Below, piece by piece: positions 41,846 to 50,806 of a DNA stretch of 64,000 bases. Origin of the DNA: UBA2279 sp034399355. Its GTDB lineage: Bacteria > Actinomycetota > Coriobacteriia > Anaerosomatales > Anaerosomataceae. The notes under the pieces are model-generated. The model was not told where the DNA came from and did not search any database. It saw only the letters and a program-made list of their open reading frames with translations. How positions within the stretch are numbered: position 1 is the first letter of the stretch; the number at the start of each line of letters is the position of its first letter. The DNA lies in assembly GCA_034399355.1 (NCBI GenBank), contig JAXMMT010000043.1, positions 1 through 64,000 of the forward strand, in the 5' to 3' direction. The position numbers and the translations under genes are program-made.

Positions 41846-42133
41846 ATGAAACTCAAGCCGCTGTTCGACAACGTCGTAGTCAAGCCGGCGAAGGCCGAAG
41901 AGAAGACCAAGTCCGGCCTTGTTATCCCGGATTCGGCCAAGGAGAAGCCGCAGCGCGGTGAAATCATCGCTGCTGGCGAAGGCCGTTTTGAGGACGGAAA
42001 GCGCGTGCCGATGGACGTCAAGGTCGGCGACAACGTCATGTACAAGGAGTGGGGCAAGACCGCCATTAAGATCGATGATATCGAGCACTTCGTCATGGGT
42101 CAGATGGACATCCTCGCGATCGTCGAGGACTAG
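41846..42133 (+). CDS. groS: Co-chaperonin GroES
   Basis: The lid of the GroEL chamber, 95 residues. LKPLFDNVVVKPAKAEEKT opens it, the mobile loop (KTKSGLVIPDSAKEKPQRG) lies near residues 20-38, and EWGKTAIKIDDIEHFVM near the end. GGAGGGTAGAGC precedes the ATG. It is co-transcribed with groEL behind the CIRCE-controlled promoter. Confidence 0.97.
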   Translation: MKLKPLFDNVVVKPAKAEEKTKSGLVIPDSAKEKPQRGEIIAAGEGRFEDGKRVPMDVKVGDNVMYKEWGKTAIKIDDIEHFVMGQMDILAIVED

Positions 42134-42198
42134 ACAGGGCGATTCTGCGGCCGCACGCCGCATGAAGACGGAAATCTACGAAGGAGGGACATAGCCGA

Positions 42199-43827
42199 AT
42201 GGCCAAAGACATCAGGTTTGACGAGGGGGCCCGACGCGGTCTCGAGGCGGGCGTGAACAAGCTCGCTGACGCCGTCAAGGTCACCCTCGGCCCTAAGGGC
42301 CGTTACGTCGTGCTCGAGCGCAAGTTCGGCGCGCCGACCATCACTAACGACGGCGTTACGATCGCCAAGGAGATCGAACTGGATGATCCCATCGAGAACA
42401 TGGGCGCCCAGCTTGTCAAGGAAGTCGCCACCAAGACCAACGACGTCGCGGGTGACGGCACCACCACCGCAACCCTGCTCGCCCAGGTCATCGTCCGCGA
42501 GGGCCTGCGCAACGTTGCAGCCGGTGCGAACCCGCTCGCGATCAAGCGCGGCATCGAGAAGGCCGTTGAGGTCGTCGTCGACGCCATCAAGGCAAACTCG
42601 AAGGATATCGAGGACAAGGAAGAGATCGCGAACGTCGGTACCATCTCCGCCGCTGACGAAGTGATCGGCAACAAGATTGCCGAGGCGATGGAGGTCGTGG
42701 GCAAAGACGGCGTCATCACCGTTGAGGAGTCGCAGACCTTCGGTATCGACATCGACACTGTCGAGGGTATGCAGTTCGACAAGGGCTACATCTCGCCCTA
42801 CATGATCACGGATCCCGACCGCATGGAGGCCGTGCTGAGCGACCCCTATATCCTCATCGCGAACCAGAAGATCAGCAGCATCGCAGACATCCTGCCGGTG
42901 CTCGAGAAGGTCATGCAGGCCGGCAAGCAGCTGTTGATCGTTGCCGAGGACGTCGAGGGCGAGGCTCTGCCGACGCTGGTTCTCAACAAGCTCCGCGGTA
43001 CCTTCACCTCCGTCGCCGTCAAGGCGCCGGGCTTCGGCGATCGCCGCAAGCGCATGCTCGAGGACATTGCCATCGTCACGGGTGGCCAGGTCGTATCCGA
43101 GGAACTCGGCCACACGCTCGAGAATATCGGCCTCGAGGTGCTCGGTCGTGCCGCGACGGTGAAGGTCACCAAGGACGACACGACGATCATCGACGGTGCC
43201 GGTAGCGAGGACGATATCAAGGCCCGCATAAACCAGCTCAAAGCCGAGATCGAGAACTCCGACTCCGACTTCGACCGCGAGAAGCTCCAGGAGCGTCTCG
43301 CAAAGCTTTCCGGCGGAGTGGCTGTCATCAAGGTCGGTGCGGCCACCGAGGTCGAGCTCAAGGAGAAGAAGCACCGCATCGAGGACGCTCTGCAGGCCAC
43401 GCGTGCAGCTGTCGAGGAGGGCATCGTGGCAGGCGGCGGTGTTGCGCTTGTAGACGCCGTTGACGCGCTGGATGCGCTCGAGCTTGACGCGGAGGAGATG
43501 ATCGGTGTCAAGATCATCCGCAAGGCTCTGGACGAGCCGCTGAAGACCATCGCGGCCAACGCCGGCTTCGAAGGTTCCGTCGTCGTCGAGAAGGTCCGTA
43601 CTCTGCCCAAGGGCGCGGGCCTCAACGTCGTCACCGGCGAGTACGGCGACCTGCTCAAGATGGGCGTCATCGATCCGGTGAAGGTCACTCGCACGGCGCT
43701 GCAGAATGCCGCGTCGATCGCCGCACTGATCCTCATTACCGAGACGACCATCACCGACATCCCCACGAAGAATGATGCCGGTATGGGCGGCATGGGTGGC
43801 ATGGGTGGCATGGGCGGGATGATGTAG
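42199..43827 (+). CDS. groL: Chaperonin GroEL
   Basis: A 60-kDa chaperonin of 542 residues. The nucleotide site GDGTTTATLLAQ lies near residue 85. KAPGFGDRRKRMLEDIA and ATEVELKEKKHRIEDAL are standard. The C-terminal Gly-Gly-Met tail (five GGM units) is present, so this is a folding-type GroEL and not a divergent actinobacterial paralogue with a His-rich tail. GAAGGAGGGACATAGCCG precedes the ATG. Confidence 0.98.
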   Translation: MAKDIRFDEGARRGLEAGVNKLADAVKVTLGPKGRYVVLERKFGAPTITNDGVTIAKEIELDDPIENMGAQLVKEVATKTNDVAGDGTTTATLLAQVIVREGLRNVAAGANPLAIKRGIEKAVEVVVDAIKANSKDIEDKEEIANVGTISAADEVIGNKIAEAMEVVGKDGVITVEESQTFGIDIDTVEGMQFDKGYISPYMITDPDRMEAVLSDPYILIANQKISSIADILPVLEKVMQAGKQLLIVAEDVEGEALPTLVLNKLRGTFTSVAVKAPGFGDRRKRMLEDIAIVTGGQVVSEELGHTLENIGLEVLGRAATVKVTKDDTTIIDGAGSEDDIKARINQLKAEIENSDSDFDREKLQERLAKLSGGVAVIKVGAATEVELKEKKHRIEDALQATRAAVEEGIVAGGGVALVDAVDALDALELDAEEMIGVKIIRKALDEPLKTIAANAGFEGSVVVEKVRTLPKGAGLNVVTGEYGDLLKMGVIDPVKVTRTALQNAASIAALILITETTITDIPTKNDAGMGGMGGMGGMGGMM

Positions 43828-43852
43828 GACCCGTTCGGTTCGAGCGATTCAT

Positions 43853-43883
43853 GAAGGCCCCTCTTCGGAGGGGCCTTCTTCAT
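43853..43883. terminator. Terminator between groEL and the LysE-type gene
   Basis: An eleven-base-pair perfect stem (GAAGGCCCCTC with GAGGGGCCTTC) closes a TTCG tetraloop and is followed by TTCATTC on the plus strand. On the minus strand the tail is CATGAATC. It separates convergent genes and probably works best for groESL. Confidence 0.88.
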
Positions 43884-43885
43884 TC

Positions 43886-44539
43886 CTATAGGGAGAGGAT
43901 GCCATCGGTCAGGAAACGCACGCCGAGGTAGAGCAGGAAGAGCGCACAGGTGCCGATGAGCGTGCGGTAGACCCGGTTGGAAAGAAGGTGGCGTCCCTTC
44001 GAGGCCGCAGTTATGACGAAGCCGTACCATGCCACATCCGCCAATTGGTGGCCGAGGAAAAACGCGATGATGCCGAGCGGACCGATGGCGAGGCCATCAG
44101 CGGCGAGCTTCACCCCGATGGTCGCCCACCATAGCGTCCAGTAGGGGTTGGAGAGGCTGACGGCGGCTCCGTGAAGTACTGGCCCAACACGCGATGGACG
44201 TGCGTCGGCCTCGGCCGTGGCCGCAATGGTGCCGCGTGCTGCACCCAGTAGCAGTCCGCCGCCCATCCAGAGCAGGAAGACACCTCCGATGACGGCGAGT
44301 GCGGTAGTGACGACCGGACGTGCCAGCAGTGTCTGCAGACCGAACGCGAAGCCGATGAGGAGAAGTCCTTCGAGTGCCGCATGGCCGACGAGCATCATCG
44401 CTGCCGCGAGCGGACCGTCACGCAGCGTGCGGGTCACGGTCACGGTGAGGTAGGGGCCGGGCGCCATCGCGCCCGAGAGCCCGATCAGGAATGCTGCGCC
44501 GCCCAGGCGCAATGCTTCGGCTGTCGCTTGCGCGTCCAC
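43886..44539 (-). CDS. LysE-family amino-acid/metabolite exporter
   Basis: Membrane exporter of 217 residues with about six helices. LSGAMAPGPYLTVTVTRTL near residue 23 is the LysE/RhtB signature (Gly-Ala-x2-Pro-Gly-Pro), and SLSNPYWTLWWATIG is the second block. The GTG after AAAGGGGCC is chosen; the ATG 12 codons earlier (MCPRAATVERGR) lacks a ribosome-binding site. Substrate cannot be inferred. It is convergent with groEL and divergent from ychF. Confidence 0.85.
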   Translation of the reverse strand: MDAQATAEALRLGGAAFLIGLSGAMAPGPYLTVTVTRTLRDGPLAAAMMLVGHAALEGLLLIGFAFGLQTLLARPVVTTALAVIGGVFLLWMGGGLLLGAARGTIAATAEADARPSRVGPVLHGAAVSLSNPYWTLWWATIGVKLAADGLAIGPLGIIAFFLGHQLADVAWYGFVITAASKGRHLLSNRVYRTLIGTCALFLLYLGVRFLTDGILSL

Positions 44540-44645
44540 ACGGCCCCTTTCGACTGTGGCGGCTCTCGGACACATCGAGTACAGTACGAGGGCGCTTCCC
44601 GCTGATTGGGAACAAGGCTATCAGGAACTGAGACGAGGAGCACCT

Positions 44646-45710
44646 TTGGCACTTTCTATCGGCATCGTCGGTCTGCCCAACGTGGGCAAGTCAACGCTGT
44701 TCATCGCGCTCACGCGCAAGCAGGTAGACGCGGCCAACTACCCCTTCGCCACCATCGAGCCCAACATGGGAGTCGTGCCCGTTCCCGACGCTCGTCTTGA
44801 CCGTCTGGCCGAGCTCGTGAAGCCCGAGCGCGTGGTTCCGGCGACCGTGGAGTTCGTGGACATCGCCGGTCTGGTAAAGGGCGCCAACGAGGGCGAAGGC
44901 CTCGGCAACCAGTTCCTCGCCAACATCCGCGAGACCGACGCGATCGCCGAGGTCGTCCGGTACTTCTCGGACACCAATGTCATACACGTGGACGGCAGGG
45001 TCGACCCGGCGTCTGACGTCGAGACCATCAAGACCGAACTTGTGCTGGCTGACCTGGGAACGTTGGAGCGCGCGTTACCGCGGCTCGAGAAGGAAGCCAA
45101 GCGCGATAAGGACCTCGTCGCCAAAGTCGAGCTCGCCAAGCGCGTGCAGGCATGGATGGAGCAGGGCCACCGCGCGCGAACCATGGAGATGACCGACGAT
45201 GAGCGGGCACTGCTGCGCGACCTCCACCTGCTCACGATGAAGCCGATGCTGTACGTCGCGAACATCGACGAAAGCGACGTCGGCAAGGAGTTCGCAGCGA
45301 TTGACGGCCAGCAGCCGATTCCGATTTGCGCGAAGATCGAGTCCGAGATGGCCGAGCTTGATCCGGCCGAGCTGACCGAGTACCTGGAGATGGAGGGCCT
45401 GGAAGAGCCAGGGCTCGATGCGCTCATCCGCGAGGCATACCGGTTGCTGGGCCTGCACAGCTACTTCACCGCTGGCGAGAAGGAAGCCCGCGCGTGGACC
45501 GTGCGCGTCGGCGCGAAAGCACCCGAGGCCGCGGCGGTCATCCACACGGACTTCGAGCGCGGATTCATCAAGGCCGAGGTGATCTCGTACGCGGACTACG
45601 ACGCCCTGGGCAGTGAGGCCGCCGTGAAGGCGGCAGGCAAACTGCGCGTGGAGGGCAAAGAGTACGCCGTGGCCGATGGTGACGTCATGCACTTCCGCTT
45701 CAACGTCTGA
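44646..45710 (+). CDS. ychF: Redox-regulated ATPase/GTPase YchF (OLA1 family)
   Basis: Ribosome-associated P-loop protein that prefers ATP. The TTG start seven bases after GAGGAG gives 354 residues (ALSIGIVGLPNVGKSTLF follows); the frame open from 44556 has no conserved residues. FATIEPNMGVVPVPD (switch region), DIAGLVKGANEGEGLGNQFL and the C-terminal TGS domain with EKEARAWTVRVGAKAPEAA are intact. It is a single gene with its own upstream region. Confidence 0.95.
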   Translation: MALSIGIVGLPNVGKSTLFIALTRKQVDAANYPFATIEPNMGVVPVPDARLDRLAELVKPERVVPATVEFVDIAGLVKGANEGEGLGNQFLANIRETDAIAEVVRYFSDTNVIHVDGRVDPASDVETIKTELVLADLGTLERALPRLEKEAKRDKDLVAKVELAKRVQAWMEQGHRARTMEMTDDERALLRDLHLLTMKPMLYVANIDESDVGKEFAAIDGQQPIPICAKIESEMAELDPAELTEYLEMEGLEEPGLDALIREAYRLLGLHSYFTAGEKEARAWTVRVGAKAPEAAAVIHTDFERGFIKAEVISYADYDALGSEAAVKAAGKLRVEGKEYAVADGDVMHFRFNV

Positions 45711-45712
45711 CG

Positions 45713-47416
45713 CTACGACGGGGGCGGTAGTCGCCGAGCCTTCGCGAGCTCCCAGTCCAGCAGGTAGTCGAGCGCACCCCACGATCCGAGTATGTTCCAT
45801 CCGCGCAGACGCGCGTTCTCGTGCATGATGAACTCGCGTGTCACCTTATCGAGATAGCGCCAACCGAACAGCATCACCGGCTGGCCGTTCTTCGCCGCCA
45901 GACTACCCGCTGCGAGCGCGTCGGGGAAATTCTGCCCGGTCGCAGCGTAGGGAGTGATGTCGCCCTCGGGCCAGAAGTGTTTCACGACTGCGATGTTGGT
46001 GGCATAGCGGTTTGCGCCCCAGAGGCGCTCGACCTCACTCACTTCGATGCTCGCGGCCGCTGCGGCGGCAGTGGCGACCGCAGAGGAGACGACGCCCGTC
46101 CCGCCGACGATGACTACTGTGGTCGTCTCGGCTGCATGTGCCAGGATGAACTCCGATGTTGCGCTGGCGAGCGAGTCCTTCGGCGTCAGAAGTACGGGCA
46201 TGCCATGCATTGCCGAGAATGACGCCGCCGATGCGGCGTCCGCGTACGTTTCGCCGGATACGACGGTGACACCGGCGCCCGGTGTGACGCCGAGTTCGTC
46301 AGCGATGAGGGCGGCGGTCTCGTAACGGTCGGCGCCGCCGATGCGCACGACCTCACTCGCCTCGATGCTTGCGGCTTCAGCAGCTGCGGTGGCTACTGCG
46401 GAAGAAACGGCACCCGGTCCTCCCAGGACGATCACGCTCGAAGCGCCCAGGTCGGCGATTGCATCGGCGACAGTGGTGGGCAGGGACGACGCCTTCGTGA
46501 GCAGCAGCGGGGCGTTGAGGTGGTAGGAGAGGGGCGCGGCAGTCAATGAGTCCGGCCAGTCCTCACCCGACGCGATGAGCACCGTGTCTGAGCCGGACGG
46601 CCAGCCTTCACGTGCAATCGCAACGGCGGTCTCATAGCGAGTGGCGCCTGCGACGCGCGGCTCGATCGGCTTGATCAAGTCGGCCGCCAGGTACCGGTCG
46701 ATGGCATTGGCGATGCCGACGGCGACGCTGTGGCGGAACGCGGGGGTTAGCAGCAGAGCGCGTTCGGCGTCGTTGTCCAGGAACGCGACCTCAACGAGTG
46801 CAGCCGGCATGTTCGCCCAGCGGATCACGTAGTAGCCCACGTCATCGACTCTGCGGTCATAGGTGCCGGCGCTTGCGACTATCTCCTTCTGCAGGTAGGT
46901 CGCGAGGGTCTTAGAGGGGCCGGTTTCGGTGATCGTGTTCCAGCTGTTATAGAAGGTCTCGGTGCCTGTGCCTCCGCCTGCGTTGTTATGGATCGAGATG
47001 AAGATGTCGGCTTCCCACGTGTTTGCCTTGTCGCAGCGTGCCTGGAGGTCGTCGTAGTACGTTGAGTCCAGTCCATCTGCATACAGGTAGTACTGCTGAG
47101 CGTATTTGTCCCAGTGCCAGGTCGGGATGTCTTTGGAGCAGACGGTGTAGTCGCCCGTGCGACTCATTGCCACATCGTGCCCGCGCGACTGGAGTACGGA
47201 GCGTGTCTCGAGTGAGATGAGCAGGTTCACGTACTTCTCTTTGACGCCACCATACACGGCGCCCAGGTATCTGCCACCATGTCCCGGGTCGAGGAATATG
47301 CGCGCGGCGAGCGCGCGAGAGGGAGATCCACACAGGAGGGCAACGAAAATGAGCGCCACGAAGGCGACATTCCGAGTCCGTGCGACTGCGGCTGCGACGG
47401 TGTGCTGCGAATGCAT
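45713..47416 (-). CDS. Secreted N-acetylmuramoyl-L-alanine amidase with three cell-wall-binding (CWB2) repeats
   Basis: It has 567 residues. A signal peptide spans about 1-37 (VAFVALIFVALLCGSPSRALA). The Amidase_3 domain (38-245) has the zinc ligands His in FLDPGHGG, Glu in SLETRSVL and His in ISIHNNAGGG, with the catalytic Glu in LVEVAFLDN. Three CWB2 repeats follow (about 250-345, 350-445, 450-550), each with a [R/W]xxGxxRY-like opening and a GGTGVVSSAV- or GGPGAVSSAV-type strand. CWB2 domains hold proteins to anionic wall polymers. AAGGAGCCGGACG precedes the ATG. Confidence 0.93.
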   Translation of the reverse strand: MHSQHTVAAAVARTRNVAFVALIFVALLCGSPSRALAARIFLDPGHGGRYLGAVYGGVKEKYVNLLISLETRSVLQSRGHDVAMSRTGDYTVCSKDIPTWHWDKYAQQYYLYADGLDSTYYDDLQARCDKANTWEADIFISIHNNAGGGTGTETFYNSWNTITETGPSKTLATYLQKEIVASAGTYDRRVDDVGYYVIRWANMPAALVEVAFLDNDAERALLLTPAFRHSVAVGIANAIDRYLAADLIKPIEPRVAGATRYETAVAIAREGWPSGSDTVLIASGEDWPDSLTAAPLSYHLNAPLLLTKASSLPTTVADAIADLGASSVIVLGGPGAVSSAVATAAAEAASIEASEVVRIGGADRYETAALIADELGVTPGAGVTVVSGETYADAASAASFSAMHGMPVLLTPKDSLASATSEFILAHAAETTTVVIVGGTGVVSSAVATAAAAAASIEVSEVERLWGANRYATNIAVVKHFWPEGDITPYAATGQNFPDALAAGSLAAKNGQPVMLFGWRYLDKVTREFIMHENARLRGWNILGSWGALDYLLDWELAKARRLPPPS

Positions 47417-47518
47417 CGTCCGGCTCCTTGGGACGGGCTACTGCTCCCCATTTAACCACACTCACAGGCACCTCTTGCAGTGACGGGGGCAACGGTATAC
47501 AGAGAGGCTGCGCTCACA

Positions 47519-47547
47519 TTGACACCCCCTACCCCTCGGGCTAGCAT
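47519..47547 (+). promoter_or_regulatory. Promoter of guaB3
   Basis: TTGACA and TAGCAT are separated by exactly 17 bases. Transcription should begin near 47554, leaving a leader of about 155 bases before the guaB3 start. This 292-base gap between the divergent amidase and guaB3 genes holds no gene. Confidence 0.75.
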
Positions 47548-47596
47548 GTATGCACCTTGCAAGCCTCATGGAGCAGCTGACGTCGCAGCATCCGTC

Positions 47597-47645
47597 GGAC
47601 CAGGAACTCCCCGCCGCACCTCGAGGCGATTCCTGGTCCTTGTTG
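47597..47645 (+). promoter_or_regulatory. Terminator-like hairpin in the guaB3 leader
   Basis: GGACCAGGAA pairs perfectly with TTCCTGGTCC (47597-47606 with 47630-47639), with an inner CGCC/GGCG stem, followed by TTGTTGTAT. Lying inside the leader downstream of the promoter, it could act as an attenuator of guaB3-guaA. No purine riboswitch core was recognised upstream. Confidence 0.45.
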
Positions 47646-47708
47646 TATAGGCGCTCCGTGTGTGGTTGATGAGTTCGCTACGAAGCAGTCAGGAGGCGCG
47701 ATACCAGT

Positions 47709-48884
47709 ATGGAAGTCGAGATCGGGCGTGGTAAGACCGCACGGCGTGCGTATGGTTTCGACGACATTGCGATCGTTCCGTCACGCAGGACGCGTGACCC
47801 CCGCGATGTGAACATCACTTGGGAGTTCTCCCACAAGGGCGAGACCCACGTCTTTCCGCTTCCGGTGCTCGCCTCGGCAATGGACGGTGTCGTCGATCCT
47901 GCGTTCGCGGTCACGATGGGCAAGCTCGGCGGTCTTGCCGTCCTCAACCTTGAGGGCATCCAGACGCGCTATGCCGACCCCGCCCCTCATCTCGACGCCA
48001 TCGCCTCCTTCTCGAAGGACGAAGCGACCCCGCGTATGCAGGAGATCTACGCTGCCGAGGATGTGAAGCCCGAACTCATCACTCGTCGCGTGAAGGAGAT
48101 CAAGGACGGCGGCGTACTGGCGGCGGCCTCGCTGACTCCGCAGAACGTGGAGCGCTATATCGACGCCGCGATGGCGGGTGGACTCGACGTCCTCGTCATC
48201 CAGGGTACAGTCGTGAGTGCGGAGCACGTTTCCACCTACGACAAGCCACTCGACCTCAACGCTTTCATACGCGGCCTCGACATCCCCGTCATCGTGGGCG
48301 GCTGCTGTAGCTACCAGGGTGCTCTCCACCTCATGCGCACCGGCGCAGTTGGCGTTCTCGTGGGCGTCGGCCCCGGTCACGCATGCACTTCGCGTCGCGT
48401 CCTGGGCATCGGCGTCCCGCAGTGTACTGCCGTCGCTGACGCCGCTGCCGCCCGTATGCGCCACCTCGACGAGACCGGCACCTACTGCCACGTCATCGCC
48501 GATGGCGGCATGCGTACGGGTGGAGACCTCGCCAAGGCCATCGCCGTTGGTGCGGACAGCGTCATGATCGGCTCGCCGCTGGCCTCCGCTTCTGAGGCGC
48601 CCGGGCGCGGTTTCCATTGGGGCATGGCGACCTTCCATCCGGACCTGCCGCGCGGTACGCGCGTCCAGGCCGGCGTCAAGGGCACGCTCGAGGAGGTTCT
48701 CGTGGGTCCCGCTCGCGAGAACGATGGCACCCTGAACCTGTGTGGTGGCCTCAAGACATCCATGGCTACCTGTGGCTATGAGAACCTCAAGACCTTCCAG
48801 AAGGCCGAGGTAATGGTCGCGCCCTCGCTGCAGACGGAGGGCAAAGTCCTCCAGCAGTCGCAGGGTGTGGGCATGGGCCGGTAG
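47709..48884 (+). CDS. guaB3: GuaB3-family IMP dehydrogenase-like protein
   Basis: It has 391 residues, with no CBS pair between the barrel strands, which separates it from classical GuaB (about 490). It opens with EIGRGKTARRAYGFDDIAIV. The catalytic Cys loop reads VGVGPGHACTSRRVLGIGVP, and the phosphate loop has IADGGMRTGGDLAKAI. This paralogue family is typical of actinobacteria and cyanobacteria. Its exact reaction in this organism is unproven; guaA next door supports a role in GMP synthesis. AGGAGGCGCG fixes the ATG. Confidence 0.9.
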   Translation: MEVEIGRGKTARRAYGFDDIAIVPSRRTRDPRDVNITWEFSHKGETHVFPLPVLASAMDGVVDPAFAVTMGKLGGLAVLNLEGIQTRYADPAPHLDAIASFSKDEATPRMQEIYAAEDVKPELITRRVKEIKDGGVLAAASLTPQNVERYIDAAMAGGLDVLVIQGTVVSAEHVSTYDKPLDLNAFIRGLDIPVIVGGCCSYQGALHLMRTGAVGVLVGVGPGHACTSRRVLGIGVPQCTAVADAAAARMRHLDETGTYCHVIADGGMRTGGDLAKAIAVGADSVMIGSPLASASEAPGRGFHWGMATFHPDLPRGTRVQAGVKGTLEEVLVGPARENDGTLNLCGGLKTSMATCGYENLKTFQKAEVMVAPSLQTEGKVLQQSQGVGMGR

Positions 48885-48894
48885 GGGTCGCCGG

Positions 48895-50442
48895 GTGAGC
48901 TATCACGAGCAGCAGCCGACCGTCTTCGTCGTAGACTTTGGCGCGCAGTACGCGCAGCTCATTGCGCGTCGCGTGCGCGAAGCCAAGGTCTACTCCGAAA
49001 TCGTCTCGCACGACATCACCGCTGAAGAGATCGAGCGTCGCCGACCGGCGGCGCTCATCTTGTCGGGCGGTCCGGCCAGCGTCTACGCGCCCGGTGCTCC
49101 GAAGATGGATCCGCGTATCTACAACCTAGGCATCCCTATATTGGGCTTCTGCTACGGTATGCAGCTCATGGCGCTCGATCTTGGCGGTCAGGTCCCTCAC
49201 ACAGACATAGGTGAGTACGGGTTCGCCGAGCTTGCCGTGATGGATCCGGAATGCCGACTCCTTGAGGGTGTTCCCAGGATCTCGCAGGTCTGGATGAGCC
49301 ACCGCGACAGTGTCGGTACGGTTCCCGAAGGCTTCCTTGTCACGGCGCGTACAGACATCACGTCCGTTGCGTCGATGGAGGACTCGACCCGCGGCTTGTA
49401 TGCGACGCAGTTCCACCCGGAAGTCGCGCACACCGAATACGGCCAGCAGATCATCAAGCGCTTCCTGCACGACATTGCCGACATCCCGCCGGTCTGGACG
49501 ATGGTGAACATCATCGACGAGACCATCGAACGCATCCGCGAACAAGTCGGTAGTGACAAGGTCATCTGCGGGCTTTCCGGCGGCGTCGACTCCAGCGTAG
49601 TTGCGGCGCTTCTGCACCGGGCGATTGGCGATCAGTTGACCTGCGTGTTCGTCGACCACGGCATGCTTCGCCTCGACGAGGCCGCCGATGTCGTGCGCGT
49701 GTTCGGCGACCAGTTCCGCATCGACCTCGTACACGTGCAGGCGCAGGAGCGCTATCTCGGTCTACTCGAACACGTCACCGACCCTGAGCTCAAGCGTCGC
49801 ATCATCGGCGAGGAGTTCTGGAAAGTCTTCTTCGAGGAGGCCACCACGCTTAAGGGCGTGAAGTGGCTGGCGCAAGGGACGCTCTATCCCGACGTCATCG
49901 AGAGCGGCAACAAGACCGCTGCCAAGATCAAGAGCCACCACAACCTCATCCCGTTCCCGGAGGGCGTACACTTCGACCTTATCGAGCCGCTGAGGGCACT
50001 CTTCAAAGATGAGGTGCGTGCGGTCGGTGCCGAGCTCGGTCTGCCCGATGAAATCGTTCACCGACAGCCGTTCCCGGGTCCCGGGCTTGCGGTCCGCATA
50101 ATCGGCGCTATTACCGAGGAGAAGCTGGAGATCCTGCGCAAGGCGGACGCCATTGTGCGTGAGGAGATATCGAACTGGGACACCGAGCGCAGCGTGTGGC
50201 AGTACTTCGCCGTTCTGCCTGACATACGCTCTGTCGGCGTCATGGGCGACGAGCGTACCTACGGTCATCCCATCATCATCCGTGCGGTCTCCTCGGCAGA
50301 TGCGATGACCGCCGACTGGGCACGTCTGCCGCACGAACTGCTCGCGAAGATGAGTAACCGGATCATCAACGAGGTCGATGGCGTCAATCGGGTGGCGTAC
50401 GATATCACCAGCAAGCCCCCTGGAACGATCGAGTGGGAATAA
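48895..50442 (+). CDS. guaA: GMP synthase (glutamine-hydrolysing)
   Basis: Converts XMP to GMP. The GTG gives 515 residues (SYHEQQPTVFVVDFGAQYAQL-type opening); the frame open from 48865 runs inside guaB3. The glutaminase half has the nucleophile in GFCYGMQLMA and the His-Glu pair in QFHPEV. The ATP-pyrophosphatase half has GLSGGVDSSVVAALL near residue 222, and the C-terminal dimerisation domain ends KPPGTIEWE. It starts ten bases after guaB3. Confidence 0.97.
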   Translation: MSYHEQQPTVFVVDFGAQYAQLIARRVREAKVYSEIVSHDITAEEIERRRPAALILSGGPASVYAPGAPKMDPRIYNLGIPILGFCYGMQLMALDLGGQVPHTDIGEYGFAELAVMDPECRLLEGVPRISQVWMSHRDSVGTVPEGFLVTARTDITSVASMEDSTRGLYATQFHPEVAHTEYGQQIIKRFLHDIADIPPVWTMVNIIDETIERIREQVGSDKVICGLSGGVDSSVVAALLHRAIGDQLTCVFVDHGMLRLDEAADVVRVFGDQFRIDLVHVQAQERYLGLLEHVTDPELKRRIIGEEFWKVFFEEATTLKGVKWLAQGTLYPDVIESGNKTAAKIKSHHNLIPFPEGVHFDLIEPLRALFKDEVRAVGAELGLPDEIVHRQPFPGPGLAVRIIGAITEEKLEILRKADAIVREEISNWDTERSVWQYFAVLPDIRSVGVMGDERTYGHPIIIRAVSSADAMTADWARLPHELLAKMSNRIINEVDGVNRVAYDITSKPPGTIEWE

Positions 50443-50524
50443 CAAAGGTATGACGAGCGTCGGCTGCACCTCGTCGGCGCTTGGTGCAAGTGATGGCCCC
50501 CTGACACGAGGTGGAGTGAAGACA

Positions 50525-50800
50525 ATGGCCGAGCACACCGAAGACGTCCAGCACAGAATCGCCGAGCTGCGGGCGCAGATCGACCAGGTCGATTGCCGCA
50601 TCGTCAAGCTGCTGAACGAACGCGCCGGGCTCGCGCTTGCCATCCGTGAGCTCAAGCCCATGGTCAACTGGGGGCTCTACGACCCGAAGCGCGAGGAGGA
50701 GATCTTCACGCAGCTGTCGGCGCGCAACGACGGTCCGCTCTACGATGACAACCTGCGCGATATCTATGAGGCTATCCTGCATGTCATGAAGGAGCTCTGA
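50525..50800 (+). CDS. Chorismate mutase (AroQ type)
   Basis: Rearranges chorismate to prephenate for Phe/Tyr synthesis. It has 91 residues, one helical AroQ domain. ELRAQIDQVDCRIVKLLNER near residues 14-33, the Lys in RELKPM and YDPKREEEIF, with Asp-x2-Arg-Glu, supply the expected active-site residues. The final catalytic position, usually Gln, seems to be Glu or Lys here. It is seven bases from the DAHP synthase gene; in some relatives the two are one polypeptide. Confidence 0.92.
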   Translation: MAEHTEDVQHRIAELRAQIDQVDCRIVKLLNERAGLALAIRELKPMVNWGLYDPKREEEIFTQLSARNDGPLYDDNLRDIYEAILHVMKEL

Positions 50801-50806
50801 GCCGAC

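Noticed and set aside
42130..43374. Minus-strand open frame of 414 codons opposite groEL
   Set aside because: Antisense to groEL, Leu/Asp-rich, a typical artefact of GAC/GAG-rich chaperonin codons.
43786..43824. Tandem GGCATGGGT-like repeats
   Set aside because: They encode the Gly-Gly-Met tail of GroEL and need no other explanation.
47550..47669. Possible 39-residue leader peptide before guaB3
   Set aside because: Its ATG lies upstream of the predicted transcription start and has no ribosome-binding site, so it would not be translated from the mapped promoter.
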